The notes under the pieces were generated by a model. The model was not told the origin of the DNA and ran no database searches. It saw nothing but the letters and a program-made list of their open reading frames with translations. Both the position numbers and the translations under genes were made by a program. Shown one piece after another: positions 23,844 to 32,431 of a DNA stretch of 64,000 bases. Every line of letters begins with the position of its first letter. Position 1 is the first letter of the stretch. Source of the DNA: Pseudomonas sp. 8Z (GTDB taxonomy: Bacteria; Pseudomonadota; Gammaproteobacteria; Pseudomonadales; Pseudomonadaceae); NCBI RefSeq assembly GCF_902506535.1, contig NZ_LR733827.1, positions 1,780,309 through 1,844,308 of the forward strand. Reading direction: 5' to 3'.

Positions 23844-24107
23844 ATGGCTCGCGTTACCGTCGAAGATTGCCTGGACAATGTTGATAACCGCTTCGAATTG
23901 GTCATGCTCGCGACCAAACGTTCGCGCCAACTGGCCACGGGCGGCAAAGAACCCAAAGTAGCTTGGGAAAACGACAAACCGACCGTCGTTGCCCTGCGCG
24001 AAATCGCTGCCGGCCTGGTCGACGACGAAATCGTCGCGCAGGAAGACATCGTTGAAGAAGAGCCGCTGTTCGCCGCCTTCGAGGAAGAGGCCAACGAGCC
24101 TCTGTAA
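23844..24107 (+). CDS. rpoZ: DNA-directed RNA polymerase omega subunit
   Basis: The 87-residue protein starts MARVTVEDCLDNVDNRFELV and includes the conserved LATKRSRQLATGG and KPTVVALREIA segments. Omega helps assemble beta-prime into RNA polymerase and forms part of a ppGpp-binding site in E. coli, a link to spoT next door. ATG at 23844 is used because the family begins there, with CGAGGA upstream. The acidic C-terminus (EEEPLFAAFEEEANEPL) is typical of Pseudomonas. Confidence 0.97.
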   Translation: MARVTVEDCLDNVDNRFELVMLATKRSRQLATGGKEPKVAWENDKPTVVALREIAAGLVDDEIVAQEDIVEEEPLFAAFEEEANEPL

Positions 24108-24170
24108 GCAGATGATGCCGGGTCGAAGTCGCACGGCGCTGGGCCATAGCTGCCAACGGGAGAGCTTCCC

Positions 24171-26282
24171 ATGGCTGGCATAGACGCTCTCGCCGACCGA
24201 CTTTCGGCCTACCTTGGCCATGACCAAGTCAATCTGGTTCGCCGAGCCTACTTCTACGCCGAACAGGCGCACGATGGCCAACGCCGCCGCAGTGGCGAAG
24301 CCTATGTGACCCACCCGCTGGCCGTGGCCAGCATCCTCGCCGAAATGCACATGGATCATCAGAGCCTGATGGCCGCCATGCTGCATGACGTCATCGAAGA
24401 CACCGGTATCGCCAAGGAAGCGCTCAACGCGCAATTCGGCGAAACCGTGGCCGAGCTGGTCGACGGGGTCAGCAAGCTGACCCAAATGAACTTCGAGACC
24501 AAGGCCGAGGCGCAAGCCGAGAACTTCCAGAAGATGGCCATGGCCATGGCCCGCGACATCCGCGTGATTCTGGTCAAGCTCGCCGACCGCCTGCACAACA
24601 TGCGTACCCTCGATGCCATGCCGCACGAGAAGAGCCGCCGTATCGCCAAGGAAACCCTGGAAATCTACGCGCCCATCGCTAACCGGCTGGGCATGCATAA
24701 CATGCGCGTGGAGTTCGAAGACCTGGGCTTCAAGGCCATGCACCCGATGCGCTCCAAGCTCATCCGCGCAGCAGTACGCCGGGCTCGGGGTAATCGCAAG
24801 GAAATCGTCGCCAAGATCGAGGAATCGATCCAACTCTGCCTGCAACACGAAGGCATGGAAGGCGAAGTGATTGGCCGCGAGAAGCACCTCTACAGCATCT
24901 ATCAGAAGATGCGCGGCAAGCGTAAGGCGTTCAACGAGATCATGGACGTCTACGCCTTCCGCATCATCGTCGACAAGGTCGACACCTGCTACCGCGTGCT
25001 CGGCGCCGTGCACAATCTGTACAAGCCGCTGCCCGGACGGTTCAAGGATTACATCGCGATTCCCAAGGCCAACGGCTACCAGTCGCTGCACACCACGCTG
25101 TTCGGCATGCACGGCGTGCCCATCGAAATCCAGATTCGAACCCGCGAGATGGAAGAGATGGCCAATAACGGCATCGCCGCACACTGGCTGTATAAATCCA
25201 GCGAGGACGAGGCGCCCAAGGGCAACCATGCCCGTGCGCGGCAGTGGGTCAAGGGCGTGCTGGAGCTGCAGCAACGCGCCGGCAACTCGCTGGAATTCAT
25301 CGAGAGCGTGAAGATCGACCTGTTCCCCGACGAGGTCTACGTGTTCACGCCCAAGGGCAGCATCATGGAACTGCCGAAGGGTTCCACAGCGGTCGACTTC
25401 GCCTATGCGGTGCATACCGACGTCGGCAATACCTGCATTGCCTGCCGTATCAACCGCCGCCTGGCGCCGTTGTCGCAAGCCCTGGAAAGCGGCTCGACAG
25501 TGGAAATCGTTACCGCGCCGGGCGCCAGACCGAATCCGGCCTGGCTCAACTTCGTGGTCACCGGCAAGGCGCGCACCCATATTCGTCACGCCCTCAAACA
25601 ACAACGTCGCTCGGAATCGATCAACCTCGGCGAACGCCTGCTGAACAAGGTGCTGGCCAGCTTCGACACGCATCTGGAGAAAATCAGCCCGGAGCGCGTG
25701 CAGGCCGTACTGGGCGAGTACCGCCAGGACGTCATCGAGGATCTGCTAGAAGACATCGGCCTGGGCAACCGCATGGCCTACGTGGTTGCTCGTCGCCTGC
25801 TGGCCGAAAGCGGTGACGACACCCTGCCCAGCAGCGAGGGGCCGCTGGCGATCCGCGGCACCGAAGGGCTAGTGATGAGCTATGCCAAATGCTGCACGCC
25901 GATTCCGGGCGACCCCATCGTCGGCTACCTGTCCGCCGGCAAAGGCATGGTGGTGCACATGGAGAGCTGCCGGAACATCGCCGAGATCCGCCACAACCCG
26001 GAAAAATGCATCCAGCTCAACTGGGCCAAAGACGTTACCGGCGAGTTCAACGTCGAACTGCGCGTCGAGCTGGAGCACCAGCGCGGCCTGATCGCCCTGC
26101 TGGCCAGCAGCGTCAATGCCGCCGATGGCAACATTGAGAAGATCGGCATGGACGAGCGCGACGGCCGTATCAGTGTGGTGCAATTGGTGATCAGCGTGCA
26201 TGACCGCGTACACCTGGCACGGGTGATCAAGAAATTGCGCGCACTCAAAGGCGTGGCCCGTATCACCCGAGTACGCGCCTGA
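24171..26282 (+). CDS. spoT: Bifunctional (p)ppGpp synthetase / hydrolase SpoT
   Basis: The 703-residue alarmone enzyme has an N-terminal HD hydrolase domain (about 20-180), a RelA/SpoT nucleotidyltransferase domain (about 230-345), a TGS domain (about 385-450) and a C-terminal ACT domain (about 625-703). The HD motif MLHDVIEDTGI is intact, so pppGpp hydrolysis is expected. The synthetase region has RFKDYIAIPKANGYQSLHTT. SpoT balances (p)ppGpp in response to carbon, iron and fatty-acid starvation. The start has CGGGAGAG upstream. It is 63 bases after rpoZ. Confidence 0.97.
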   Translation: MAGIDALADRLSAYLGHDQVNLVRRAYFYAEQAHDGQRRRSGEAYVTHPLAVASILAEMHMDHQSLMAAMLHDVIEDTGIAKEALNAQFGETVAELVDGVSKLTQMNFETKAEAQAENFQKMAMAMARDIRVILVKLADRLHNMRTLDAMPHEKSRRIAKETLEIYAPIANRLGMHNMRVEFEDLGFKAMHPMRSKLIRAAVRRARGNRKEIVAKIEESIQLCLQHEGMEGEVIGREKHLYSIYQKMRGKRKAFNEIMDVYAFRIIVDKVDTCYRVLGAVHNLYKPLPGRFKDYIAIPKANGYQSLHTTLFGMHGVPIEIQIRTREMEEMANNGIAAHWLYKSSEDEAPKGNHARARQWVKGVLELQQRAGNSLEFIESVKIDLFPDEVYVFTPKGSIMELPKGSTAVDFAYAVHTDVGNTCIACRINRRLAPLSQALESGSTVEIVTAPGARPNPAWLNFVVTGKARTHIRHALKQQRRSESINLGERLLNKVLASFDTHLEKISPERVQAVLGEYRQDVIEDLLEDIGLGNRMAYVVARRLLAESGDDTLPSSEGPLAIRGTEGLVMSYAKCCTPIPGDPIVGYLSAGKGMVVHMESCRNIAEIRHNPEKCIQLNWAKDVTGEFNVELRVELEHQRGLIALLASSVNAADGNIEKIGMDERDGRISVVQLVISVHDRVHLARVIKKLRALKGVARITRVRA

Positions 26283-26350
26283 CACACCCTCACTATTTCC
26301 AGTCTGTAGGCTAGGCGCTCAACCTAGCCAGTTCTCACAAGGAGCGATTC

Positions 26351-26731
26351 ATGAGCAAGACCGTTATCAGCAGCGATAAGGCCCCCGCCGCCATCGGCAC
26401 CTACTCCCAGGCGATCAAGACCGGCAACACCGTGTACATGTCCGGGCAGATCCCGCTGGATCCAGTGAGCATGGAGTTGGTCGAAGGCTTCGAGGAACAA
26501 ACCGTACAGGTGTTCGAGAACCTCAAGGCCGTGGCTGAAGCCGCCGGTGGCTCGTTCAAGGACATCGTCAAGCTGAACATCTTCCTCACCGACCTCTCGC
26601 ACTTCGCCAAAGTCAACGAGGTCATGGGCCGTTACTTCGAGCAACCCTACCCAGCCCGCGCCGCTATCGGCGTAGCCGCTCTGCCGCGCGGTGCGCAGGT
26701 GGAAATGGACGCTATTCTGGTCATCGAATAA
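26351..26731 (+). CDS. ridA: RidA family 2-iminobutanoate/2-iminopropanoate deaminase
   Basis: The 126-residue protein is a YjgF/YER057c/UK114 trimer subunit. The N-terminal AIGTYSQAIKTGNTVYMSGQ, the catalytic arginine in PARAAIGVAALPRGAQVEMD and the C-terminal ILVIE are standard. RidA hydrolyses reactive enamine/imine products of PLP enzymes and protects them from damage. It follows spoT by 68 bases, with AAGGAG upstream of the ATG, the arrangement usual in Pseudomonas. Confidence 0.95.
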   Translation: MSKTVISSDKAPAAIGTYSQAIKTGNTVYMSGQIPLDPVSMELVEGFEEQTVQVFENLKAVAEAAGGSFKDIVKLNIFLTDLSHFAKVNEVMGRYFEQPYPARAAIGVAALPRGAQVEMDAILVIE

Positions 26732-26788
26732 GCCCACTGGCGGGGCTCAGCCCCGCCTACTCACTTCTCTCCCTGCGCGGAGATCACC

Positions 26789-27520
26789 ATGCGCCTGATC
26801 GCCCTGCTGCTGTGCAGCGCCGTCCTGGCCGGATGCGCCAGCAAGCCGAACGACAACCCCAATGGCATCTGGATCAACCAGGCTGCCATCGATGCCGCCC
26901 GTGAGAGCGGTCGCCTACGTGAAGCACTGGCGGCCTACGGCCCTAACCTGGAATGGCAGATCGATACAGCCCGCCAGCAAGCCACCTACAGCAATGGCTT
27001 CGAGATTGCCGACGGGCGCCTGCAGCGTCTTGATCCGCAGCACTGGCAGGTCACCTTCTACGGCGACTACCGCGAGCATCTGAGCCTGCAGGGCGAGAAG
27101 CTGATTCAGGATGCCAGCGATTATTGGCCTGAGCAGCCATTCACCCGCGTTCCCGGCACCGACGCGCAAGCAGCGCCCGGCAGTCACTTCGAGCGCGCAC
27201 TGTATCGCGCCTATCTGGGTGGCGACTGGTTGATCGAAAAAGGCCCAGGCCGTGGCGGTCTCGTGCGCTTCGCAGCCGATGGCACGGTCGAAGGCCTACC
27301 GGGCGCCGAGCGCTACGCTCTGTGCCTAGCCGGTGATTGCGCGGCTATGAGTGGCGAAAACGACAGCATCTGGCTGCAACTGGGCGAACACGGCAGCCCT
27401 TGGATCTTTGTCCACGAAGGCAATCAACTGCGCATCTTTGATGCCGAGAATCGCGCCCAATTCGACGAAATGCCCGCGTACCAGCCCGGCCCACAACGCT
27501 GGCTGCTCAAGCGCAAGTAA
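26789..27520 (+). CDS. Hypothetical lipoprotein
   Basis: This 243-residue protein has a lipoprotein signal peptide with lipobox LAGC (Cys16) followed by ASKPNDNPNG. The mature part is mixed beta and helical, with no motif I recognise. It should be lipid-anchored, probably in the outer membrane, as Ser at +3 and Ala at +2 do not look like retention signals. It lies 57 bases after ridA on the same strand, as does a comparable unknown gene in P. aeruginosa. Function unknown. Confidence 0.75.
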   Translation: MRLIALLLCSAVLAGCASKPNDNPNGIWINQAAIDAARESGRLREALAAYGPNLEWQIDTARQQATYSNGFEIADGRLQRLDPQHWQVTFYGDYREHLSLQGEKLIQDASDYWPEQPFTRVPGTDAQAAPGSHFERALYRAYLGGDWLIEKGPGRGGLVRFAADGTVEGLPGAERYALCLAGDCAAMSGENDSIWLQLGEHGSPWIFVHEGNQLRIFDAENRAQFDEMPAYQPGPQRWLLKRK

Positions 27521-27536
27521 CCCGCCTCGGCAGCGC

Positions 27537-28157
27537 TCAGGTCACGCTGCCGAGCAGCAACCCACACCCCAAGGCCACGAGCAAGACACCACAACCACGA
27601 TCCAGCCAACGCACCTGGCGCTGTAGCTTGCTGCGCCAACGCCGATGCCCCAACAGGCGCACCAGGGTCAAATCCCAGCCCCATACCACCAGCGTCATCC
27701 ACAGCATGGCCAGCGCCAACGCCCAAATCGGCATGGCCGCCTCGTGCAGCACGCCGAACAGCCCGGCATAGAACAAGGGCAACTTGGGGTTGCAGCTACT
27801 GGCCAGCAGGCCCTGCAACAGACCGCGCCACCAACTGCCCTCATGCCGCTGCTCGCCTGCTGCCAGATGCAGGTCGCGCCTGGCAAGCAACGCCTGTACA
27901 CCGCTGTAGACGAAGTAAACACCACCCAGCGCCTGCAATACCTGCCAGCACATGCCGCCACGGGTCGGCAGCACCCCCAATGCGATCAGCACCAACGCCA
28001 TGCTCAATAGATTGGCCAAGGCGATTCCGCCTGCACAGCCGTCAGCCTGGCGGCGGCCTTCACCCAGCGCCGTGCGAATCAACAGGAAAAAATCCGGCCC
28101 CGGCGACAACAGCGCGGCGAAATGAGTAGTAGCGACCAACAGAAACAACGCGAGCAT
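27537..28157 (-). CDS. LysE/RhtB family amino-acid exporter
   Basis: The 206-residue membrane protein has the LysE opening, FAALLSPGPDFFLLIRTALGEGRR, followed by GIALANLLSMALVLIALG and a total of about six hydrophobic segments. RhtB/LysE exporters move amino acids or related metabolites out of the cell. The start codon follows a perfect AAGGAGG ribosome-binding site nine bases upstream, which can fold into a hairpin (see 28157-28185). The AraC-type regulator directly upstream may control it. The substrate is unknown. Confidence 0.9.
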   Translation of the reverse strand: MLALFLLVATTHFAALLSPGPDFFLLIRTALGEGRRQADGCAGGIALANLLSMALVLIALGVLPTRGGMCWQVLQALGGVYFVYSGVQALLARRDLHLAAGEQRHEGSWWRGLLQGLLASSCNPKLPLFYAGLFGVLHEAAMPIWALALAMLWMTLVVWGWDLTLVRLLGHRRWRSKLQRQVRWLDRGCGVLLVALGCGLLLGSVT

Positions 28158-28185
28158 CGCAAAAGACCTCCTTGAAAAAAGGAGG
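28157..28185 (-). promoter_or_regulatory. Hairpin covering the LysE ribosome-binding site
   Basis: On the minus strand CCTCCTT (28185-28179) can pair with AAGGAGG (28173-28167) around a five-base loop, with the LysE ATG nine bases on. The AAGGAGG is the full Shine-Dalgarno sequence, so the stem would hide it. It may regulate translation or act as a weak attenuator. Confidence 0.55.
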
Positions 28186-28226
28186 CCAGTCTCGCCAGAG
28201 ATGATGGCGCCAGTATTGGAGAAAAC

Positions 28227-29033
28227 TCAGACCAGCGCAGTGCGGCGAAACTGCCCAGGCGTTACGCCCGTGAAGCGCTTGAACGTGCCGGAGAAGTGAG
28301 CCTGATCGTAGAAGCCCAGGCTCAGCGCTACCGCAAGCGGCGATTGATCTCCGAGTAGTAAGCGCTTGGCCTCACGCACTCGGCGCTGCAACAGATAGGT
28401 ATGCGGCGGCACGCCATAGACCCGGCGAAACGCCTCAATCAGATGACGCGGATGGCGCTGCACCCCATCAGCCAACTGCTCCAGACTGATTGCCTCGGCA
28501 TAGTTAGCCTCCAGATAGTCACGCACCTGCGCCGTGGCACCACCGTCGCGCACACTTGGCCGCGCCGCCCGCAGGCCGCCATGGCGCACGAACACCAGCT
28601 CAAGCAGCGCCAGCAGCTCGCTTTCCAGCGCCAACGCATCACCACGCTCGAACTCACCGGCCAGGCATGCCAACCCGGCTGCGACCCGCCCATCATCCTG
28701 CGGATTGAGCATGCGAAAACCATCAGGCAAACGCTTGCGCCCGAGCAACGACGGCAATCGCGACTCTTCAACATAAAGCATGCGATAAATCAGCCGCTGC
28801 GACTCGGCATGGCCGGTATGCGGCTCTTCGGGGTTCATCAGCGATAGGGTGCCAGCCGGCAAAGCATGGCGCTGGCCTCGGCACTGGTAGCCACCGACAC
28901 CCGCAACAATGGCTCCGATGGCGAAGGCATCATGGCTATGACGCCCAAAGGCCTGCCCGGAAAAATCGGCATGAAAGAGCTCCACACCCGGCAACCAGGG
29001 CTTGGCCAGCAGGCGGTTGCCGTCCACCCTCAC
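28227..29033 (-). CDS. AraC family transcriptional regulator
   Basis: This 268-residue protein has an N-terminal cupin-like ligand domain (FGRHSHDAFAIGAIVAGVGGY, NPEEPHTGHAE) and a C-terminal AraC/XylS DNA-binding domain with two helix-turn-helix motifs (ISLEQLADGVQRHPRHLIEAF and LAVALSLGFYDQAHFSGTFK). The start is set at GTG 29033, which overlaps the stop codon of the upstream gene as GTGA. A longer GTG start at 29090 would overlap that gene by 61 bases. It is followed by the LysE exporter gene, its likely target. Confidence 0.88.
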   Translation of the reverse strand: MRVDGNRLLAKPWLPGVELFHADFSGQAFGRHSHDAFAIGAIVAGVGGYQCRGQRHALPAGTLSLMNPEEPHTGHAESQRLIYRMLYVEESRLPSLLGRKRLPDGFRMLNPQDDGRVAAGLACLAGEFERGDALALESELLALLELVFVRHGGLRAARPSVRDGGATAQVRDYLEANYAEAISLEQLADGVQRHPRHLIEAFRRVYGVPPHTYLLQRRVREAKRLLLGDQSPLAVALSLGFYDQAHFSGTFKRFTGVTPGQFRRTALV

Positions 29034-29887
29034 ACGCCCTGCAAAATCGCGCTGTATCCCTCGCGATAACTGGGGTACTGCGGCACCCACCCCAACGCGC
29101 GGGCGCGGGCGTTGCGGCAGCGCTTGCTGCCGGCACGGCGGATCTGCGACTCATCGCTCCAGTGGCTCACGCCCAGTTGCTCACGCAACCAGGCCACCAC
29201 CTCATGCAGCGGTGAGGGCTCATCGTCCACCCCCAGATAGCAGTCGGCCAGCGCGATGCCTTGAGCATCGGCTTCGAACAGATGGGCGAGCAGCCCGGCG
29301 GCATCATCGACGTGGATACGATTACCGTATAGCGCTGGCGTCTCACTCACCCGGTAGCCACTGCGCACCTGATTGAGCAACCACTCGCGCCCCGGCCCAT
29401 AAAGGCCGGTCAGGCGCACCGTGGTTGCAGGCAGACCGCTGTTCAAGGCTAGGGCTTCAGCCTCGCGCATGATCAGCGCCGAATAGCTTTGCGCCTCAGC
29501 GGGCGAGTCTTCGTCGATCCACTCCCCCGCCTGCTGCCCGTACACCCCGCTGCTCGAAGCAAACAACAGGCGCCGTGGACGCTGACCATGCTGCGCCAGC
29601 CAGCTCAGCACATGACGCAGCCCCTCGACGTAAGCCGCTCGGTAGCCTGCCTCATCGTGCGTAGTAGCGGCCGCGCAGTACACCAGATAATCGAGTGGCT
29701 CCCGCGGCCAAGCAGCAGGACAGGCCGCGACCTGCAAATCACCCGGCACAGCCAGGATTTGCCCAGGCAATGCCGCCACATTACGCCGCAGGCCATGCAC
29801 CATCCATCCTTTGGCATGCAGGCGCAGCGCCAATCGGCCACCTACGTCACCGCAACCGGCAATCAGCACACGAGGTTTTTCGGACAT
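29030..29887 (-). CDS. NAD(P)-binding SDR/epimerase family protein (YeeZ-like)
   Basis: The 285-residue protein begins KPRVLIAGCGDVGGRLALRL, an extended SDR nucleotide-binding motif. A YSALIMREAEAL stretch holds the Tyr (in a shifted YxxxK-like context) and the RLTGLYGPGREWL segment is typical of atypical extended SDRs related to YeeZ. The substrate is unknown. ATG at 29887 is used because the Rossmann motif begins six residues later. It heads the three-gene run SDR-AraC-LysE. It is divergent from exbB. Confidence 0.87.
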   Translation of the reverse strand: MSEKPRVLIAGCGDVGGRLALRLHAKGWMVHGLRRNVAALPGQILAVPGDLQVAACPAAWPREPLDYLVYCAAATTHDEAGYRAAYVEGLRHVLSWLAQHGQRPRRLLFASSSGVYGQQAGEWIDEDSPAEAQSYSALIMREAEALALNSGLPATTVRLTGLYGPGREWLLNQVRSGYRVSETPALYGNRIHVDDAAGLLAHLFEADAQGIALADCYLGVDDEPSPLHEVVAWLREQLGVSHWSDESQIRRAGSKRCRNARARALGWVPQYPSYREGYSAILQGV

Positions 29888-29957
29888 CGGCAGGGCCTCC
29901 GCAAAAGGTCGAGGATAGAGGCAGCGCTCTAAAGCGGCAAACACACAGGGAAAACAG

Positions 29958-29976
29958 GCGTAAGTGTTACATTATC
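29958..29976 (-). promoter_or_regulatory. Putative Fur box upstream of exbB
   Basis: The minus-strand 19-mer beginning GATAATGTAACACTTA matches about 11 of 19 positions of the Fur consensus, with the first seven exact. It lies in the AT-rich spacer 96 bases before exbB. TonB-ExbB-ExbD systems are often iron-regulated. This is a visual match only. Confidence 0.35.
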
Positions 29977-30071
29977 ACTTTAACAAACAAGAATTAATTG
30001 CAATACTAATAGCCTTTGCCCGCCAACGCCCGCCGACGGGTGATAACGCAATTCATCGTTCAGGTCCGACC

Positions 30072-31184
30072 ATGAAACCCATTGCACCCAACGCCAAGCC
30101 CTCCTCGCCTTTCCGTCGCGCCCAAGCGCTGGCAGTACTCCTGTTTAGCCTGGCATTGCTGCCAGGTACTCAGGCGCTGGCCGAAGAGTCCAGCAGCGCC
30201 CCGGCAACGACTGCCGCAGCCGCCCCAGCAGATAGCAACGCGCCCCTGGCATCGCTGCAAACGGCCCTGCCAGCCGGTAACGAGGAGCTGAACAGCAAGC
30301 TGCAGGCACTCGGCCCACAGGCCACACCGGAGCAAATCCGCGAAACTACGCGCCAGACACTGACCGCCCAAGGCGTGCCCAGCGCGCAGATCGAAGAAAC
30401 CCTGGCCGCGATCGACCCGCTGCTCACCCCCTCCAACGACCTGGACAGTGCGGCCAACGGCGCTGAAGAAGAAGGCATGCTGGCCGGGCACGATCTCTCG
30501 CCCTGGGGCATGTACCAGAACGCCGATATCGTGGTGAAGTCGGTGATGATCGGCCTACTGCTGGCCTCGGTCCTGACCTGGACCGTGTGGCTGGCCAAGA
30601 GCGTCGAGCTGATCCGCGCCAAACGCCGCCTGAGTCGTGAGCTGCCAACCCTGAAAGCCTCGCGCACCCTCAAGGAAGCCGGCAACAGCATGAATGGCGA
30701 AGCCTGCATCTCCCATCGTCTGGTGCAAGATGCGCTGGAGGAAGTGAAACTCTCCGGTAGCGTGCGCGAGATCGACGGCATCAAGGAGCGCGTCAGCTTC
30801 CGTCTCGAACGCCTGGTAGCCGCCAGCGGTCGGCAGATGAGCCAAGGCACTGGCGTTCTTGCCACCATCGGCTCGACCGCCCCCTTCGTCGGCCTGTTCG
30901 GCACCGTCTGGGGCATCATGAACAGCTTCATCGGCATCGCCAAATCGCAGACCACCAACCTCGCCGTAGTCGCACCGGGTATCGCCGAAGCCCTGCTGGC
31001 TACTGCTCTGGGTCTGGTTGCGGCGATCCCCGCAGTCGTCATCTATAACGCTTTCGCCCGCGCCATCGCCAGCCACAAGGCTCAGGTCGCCGACGCCTCG
31101 GCGCAGGTGCTGCTGCTGGTCAGCCGTGACCTCGACCACCTGCCAGCCGAGCGCCAGGCTCCGCACATGGTCAAAGCGGGGTAA
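30072..31184 (+). CDS. exbB: TonB-system energizer ExbB (MotA/TolQ/ExbB proton channel family)
   Basis: The 370-residue protein has a signal peptide-like start (to about residue 40), an alanine-rich periplasmic stretch, then three membrane helices of ExbB type (about 160-180, 275-297 and 320-342). The conserved channel segments GTVWGIMNSFIGIAKSQTTN and APGIAEALLATALGLVAAIPAV are present. ExbB forms the proton channel with ExbD that powers TonB. The long periplasmic N-terminus is seen in ExbB of other Pseudomonas. ATG at 30072 is the likely start. An earlier in-frame ATG at 29964 lacks support. exbD follows three bases after the stop. Confidence 0.93.
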   Translation: MKPIAPNAKPSSPFRRAQALAVLLFSLALLPGTQALAEESSSAPATTAAAAPADSNAPLASLQTALPAGNEELNSKLQALGPQATPEQIRETTRQTLTAQGVPSAQIEETLAAIDPLLTPSNDLDSAANGAEEEGMLAGHDLSPWGMYQNADIVVKSVMIGLLLASVLTWTVWLAKSVELIRAKRRLSRELPTLKASRTLKEAGNSMNGEACISHRLVQDALEEVKLSGSVREIDGIKERVSFRLERLVAASGRQMSQGTGVLATIGSTAPFVGLFGTVWGIMNSFIGIAKSQTTNLAVVAPGIAEALLATALGLVAAIPAVVIYNAFARAIASHKAQVADASAQVLLLVSRDLDHLPAERQAPHMVKAG

Positions 31185-31187
31185 GCC

Positions 31188-31607
31188 ATGGGCATCCATC
31201 TCAACGAAGGCGACGACCTGCAGGAAACCCACGAGATCAACGTCACGCCGTTCATCGACGTGATGTTGGTGCTGCTGATCATCTTCATGGTCGCGGCACC
31301 ACTGGCCACCGTGGATATCAAGGTCAACCTGCCCGCTTCCACGGCCAAACCCGCGCCAAGGCCGGACAAGCCGATTTACCTCAGCATCAAGGAAGACCTC
31401 AGCCTGTACCTGGACAACGAGCAGGTCGCAGAGCAGCAGCTCGGCGCTACGCTGGACAAGCTGACCCAGTCCGACAAGGAAAAGACCATCTTCGTCCGTG
31501 GTGACAAGAAGGTCGATTACGGTCGCCTGATGGAAGTGATGGACGCCCTGCGCAGCGCAGGCTATCTGAAGATCGGCCTGGTAGGCCTGGAGACGGTCGG
31601 TAATTGA
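31188..31607 (+). CDS. exbD: Biopolymer transport protein ExbD
   Basis: The 139-residue protein has a short cytoplasmic N-terminus, one membrane helix that opens with EINVTPFIDVMLVLLIIFMV, and a periplasmic domain. The Asp in PFIDVMLV is the proton-carrying residue conserved in ExbD/TolR. It starts three bases after exbB and overlaps tonB by one base (TGATG). Confidence 0.96.
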   Translation: MGIHLNEGDDLQETHEINVTPFIDVMLVLLIIFMVAAPLATVDIKVNLPASTAKPAPRPDKPIYLSIKEDLSLYLDNEQVAEQQLGATLDKLTQSDKEKTIFVRGDKKVDYGRLMEVMDALRSAGYLKIGLVGLETVGN

Positions 31608-32344
31608 TGGCCAACGTACGCAAGCTGTCCGGCTGGGGCCTCAGCCTGCTGGTGATCCTCGGCCTGCATGTGGCGGTCGGGCTGTGGATGATGTTTTGGA
31701 CCGTCAAGGCGCAGCCGCTGGAGTTGCCGCCTGCCGCCATGATGATCGAACTGGAGCCGCTGCCGGCCCCCACTCCTGCGCCGACCCCACCGCCGGTGCA
31801 GGCGCCGGAACCAGAACCCGAGCCACAACCCAAGGTTGTCGAAGCGCCCAAGCCGCAGATCGCCCTGCCGCCCAAGCCAAAACCGAAGCCCAAGCCGCAA
31901 CCGCCAAAACCCAAGCCGCCTGAGCCGAAACCGGTCAAGCCGCAGGAGAGCGAGAGCGTCAAGGAAAATGTCGCCCCCGCCAACGACAAGCCCAGCGAGA
32001 GCAAACCGGCCGCGCCGCAATTGGCTGCACCGAGTGTTCCGAGCGCAGCCGAACGCACCTGGCAGAGTGAACTGTTCAACCACCTGGCGCGTTACAAACG
32101 CTACCCGGAAGATGCACGCCGTCGCGGAATCAAGGGCACCAACCGCCTGCGTTTCGTGGTCGATGCCAACGGCATGGTGCTGTCCTACTCCCTGGTAGAC
32201 AAAGCAGGCAGCGCCTCGCTTGACCGCGCCACGCTGCAAACCATTCGCCGCGCGCAACCGCTGCCGAAACCACCGGCAGAGCTGCTCAAGAACGGCACGC
32301 TGGAAATCGTCGCCCCCTTCTCCTACTCGCTGGAGCGGCGCTGA
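31607..32344 (+). CDS. tonB: Energy transducer TonB
   Basis: The 245-residue protein has an N-terminal membrane anchor (residues 10-30), a long Pro/Lys/Glu-rich periplasmic spacer (about 45-115, with repeated PKPKPKPK and PEPEPEP) and a TonB C-terminal domain (about 155-245, with YPEDARRRGIKGTNRLRFVV). It carries energy from ExbBD to outer-membrane receptors for siderophores and vitamins. ATG at 31607 overlaps the exbD stop codon. TonB family members of other Pseudomonas have the same domain plan. Confidence 0.95.
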   Translation: MANVRKLSGWGLSLLVILGLHVAVGLWMMFWTVKAQPLELPPAAMMIELEPLPAPTPAPTPPPVQAPEPEPEPQPKVVEAPKPQIALPPKPKPKPKPQPPKPKPPEPKPVKPQESESVKENVAPANDKPSESKPAAPQLAAPSVPSAAERTWQSELFNHLARYKRYPEDARRRGIKGTNRLRFVVDANGMVLSYSLVDKAGSASLDRATLQTIRRAQPLPKPPAELLKNGTLEIVAPFSYSLERR

Positions 32345-32431
32345 CGAACAAGCGCCCCAGCACGCGGCTGCGGGCGCTTGGTTCCATTGACTACAGCCGC
32401 TATGCTTGCCGCAGCTCAATGGAAAAAGACT

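Noticed and set aside
23817..25673. 618-residue leftward frame opposite rpoZ and spoT
   Set aside because: It is antisense to two certain genes and has no recognisable family.
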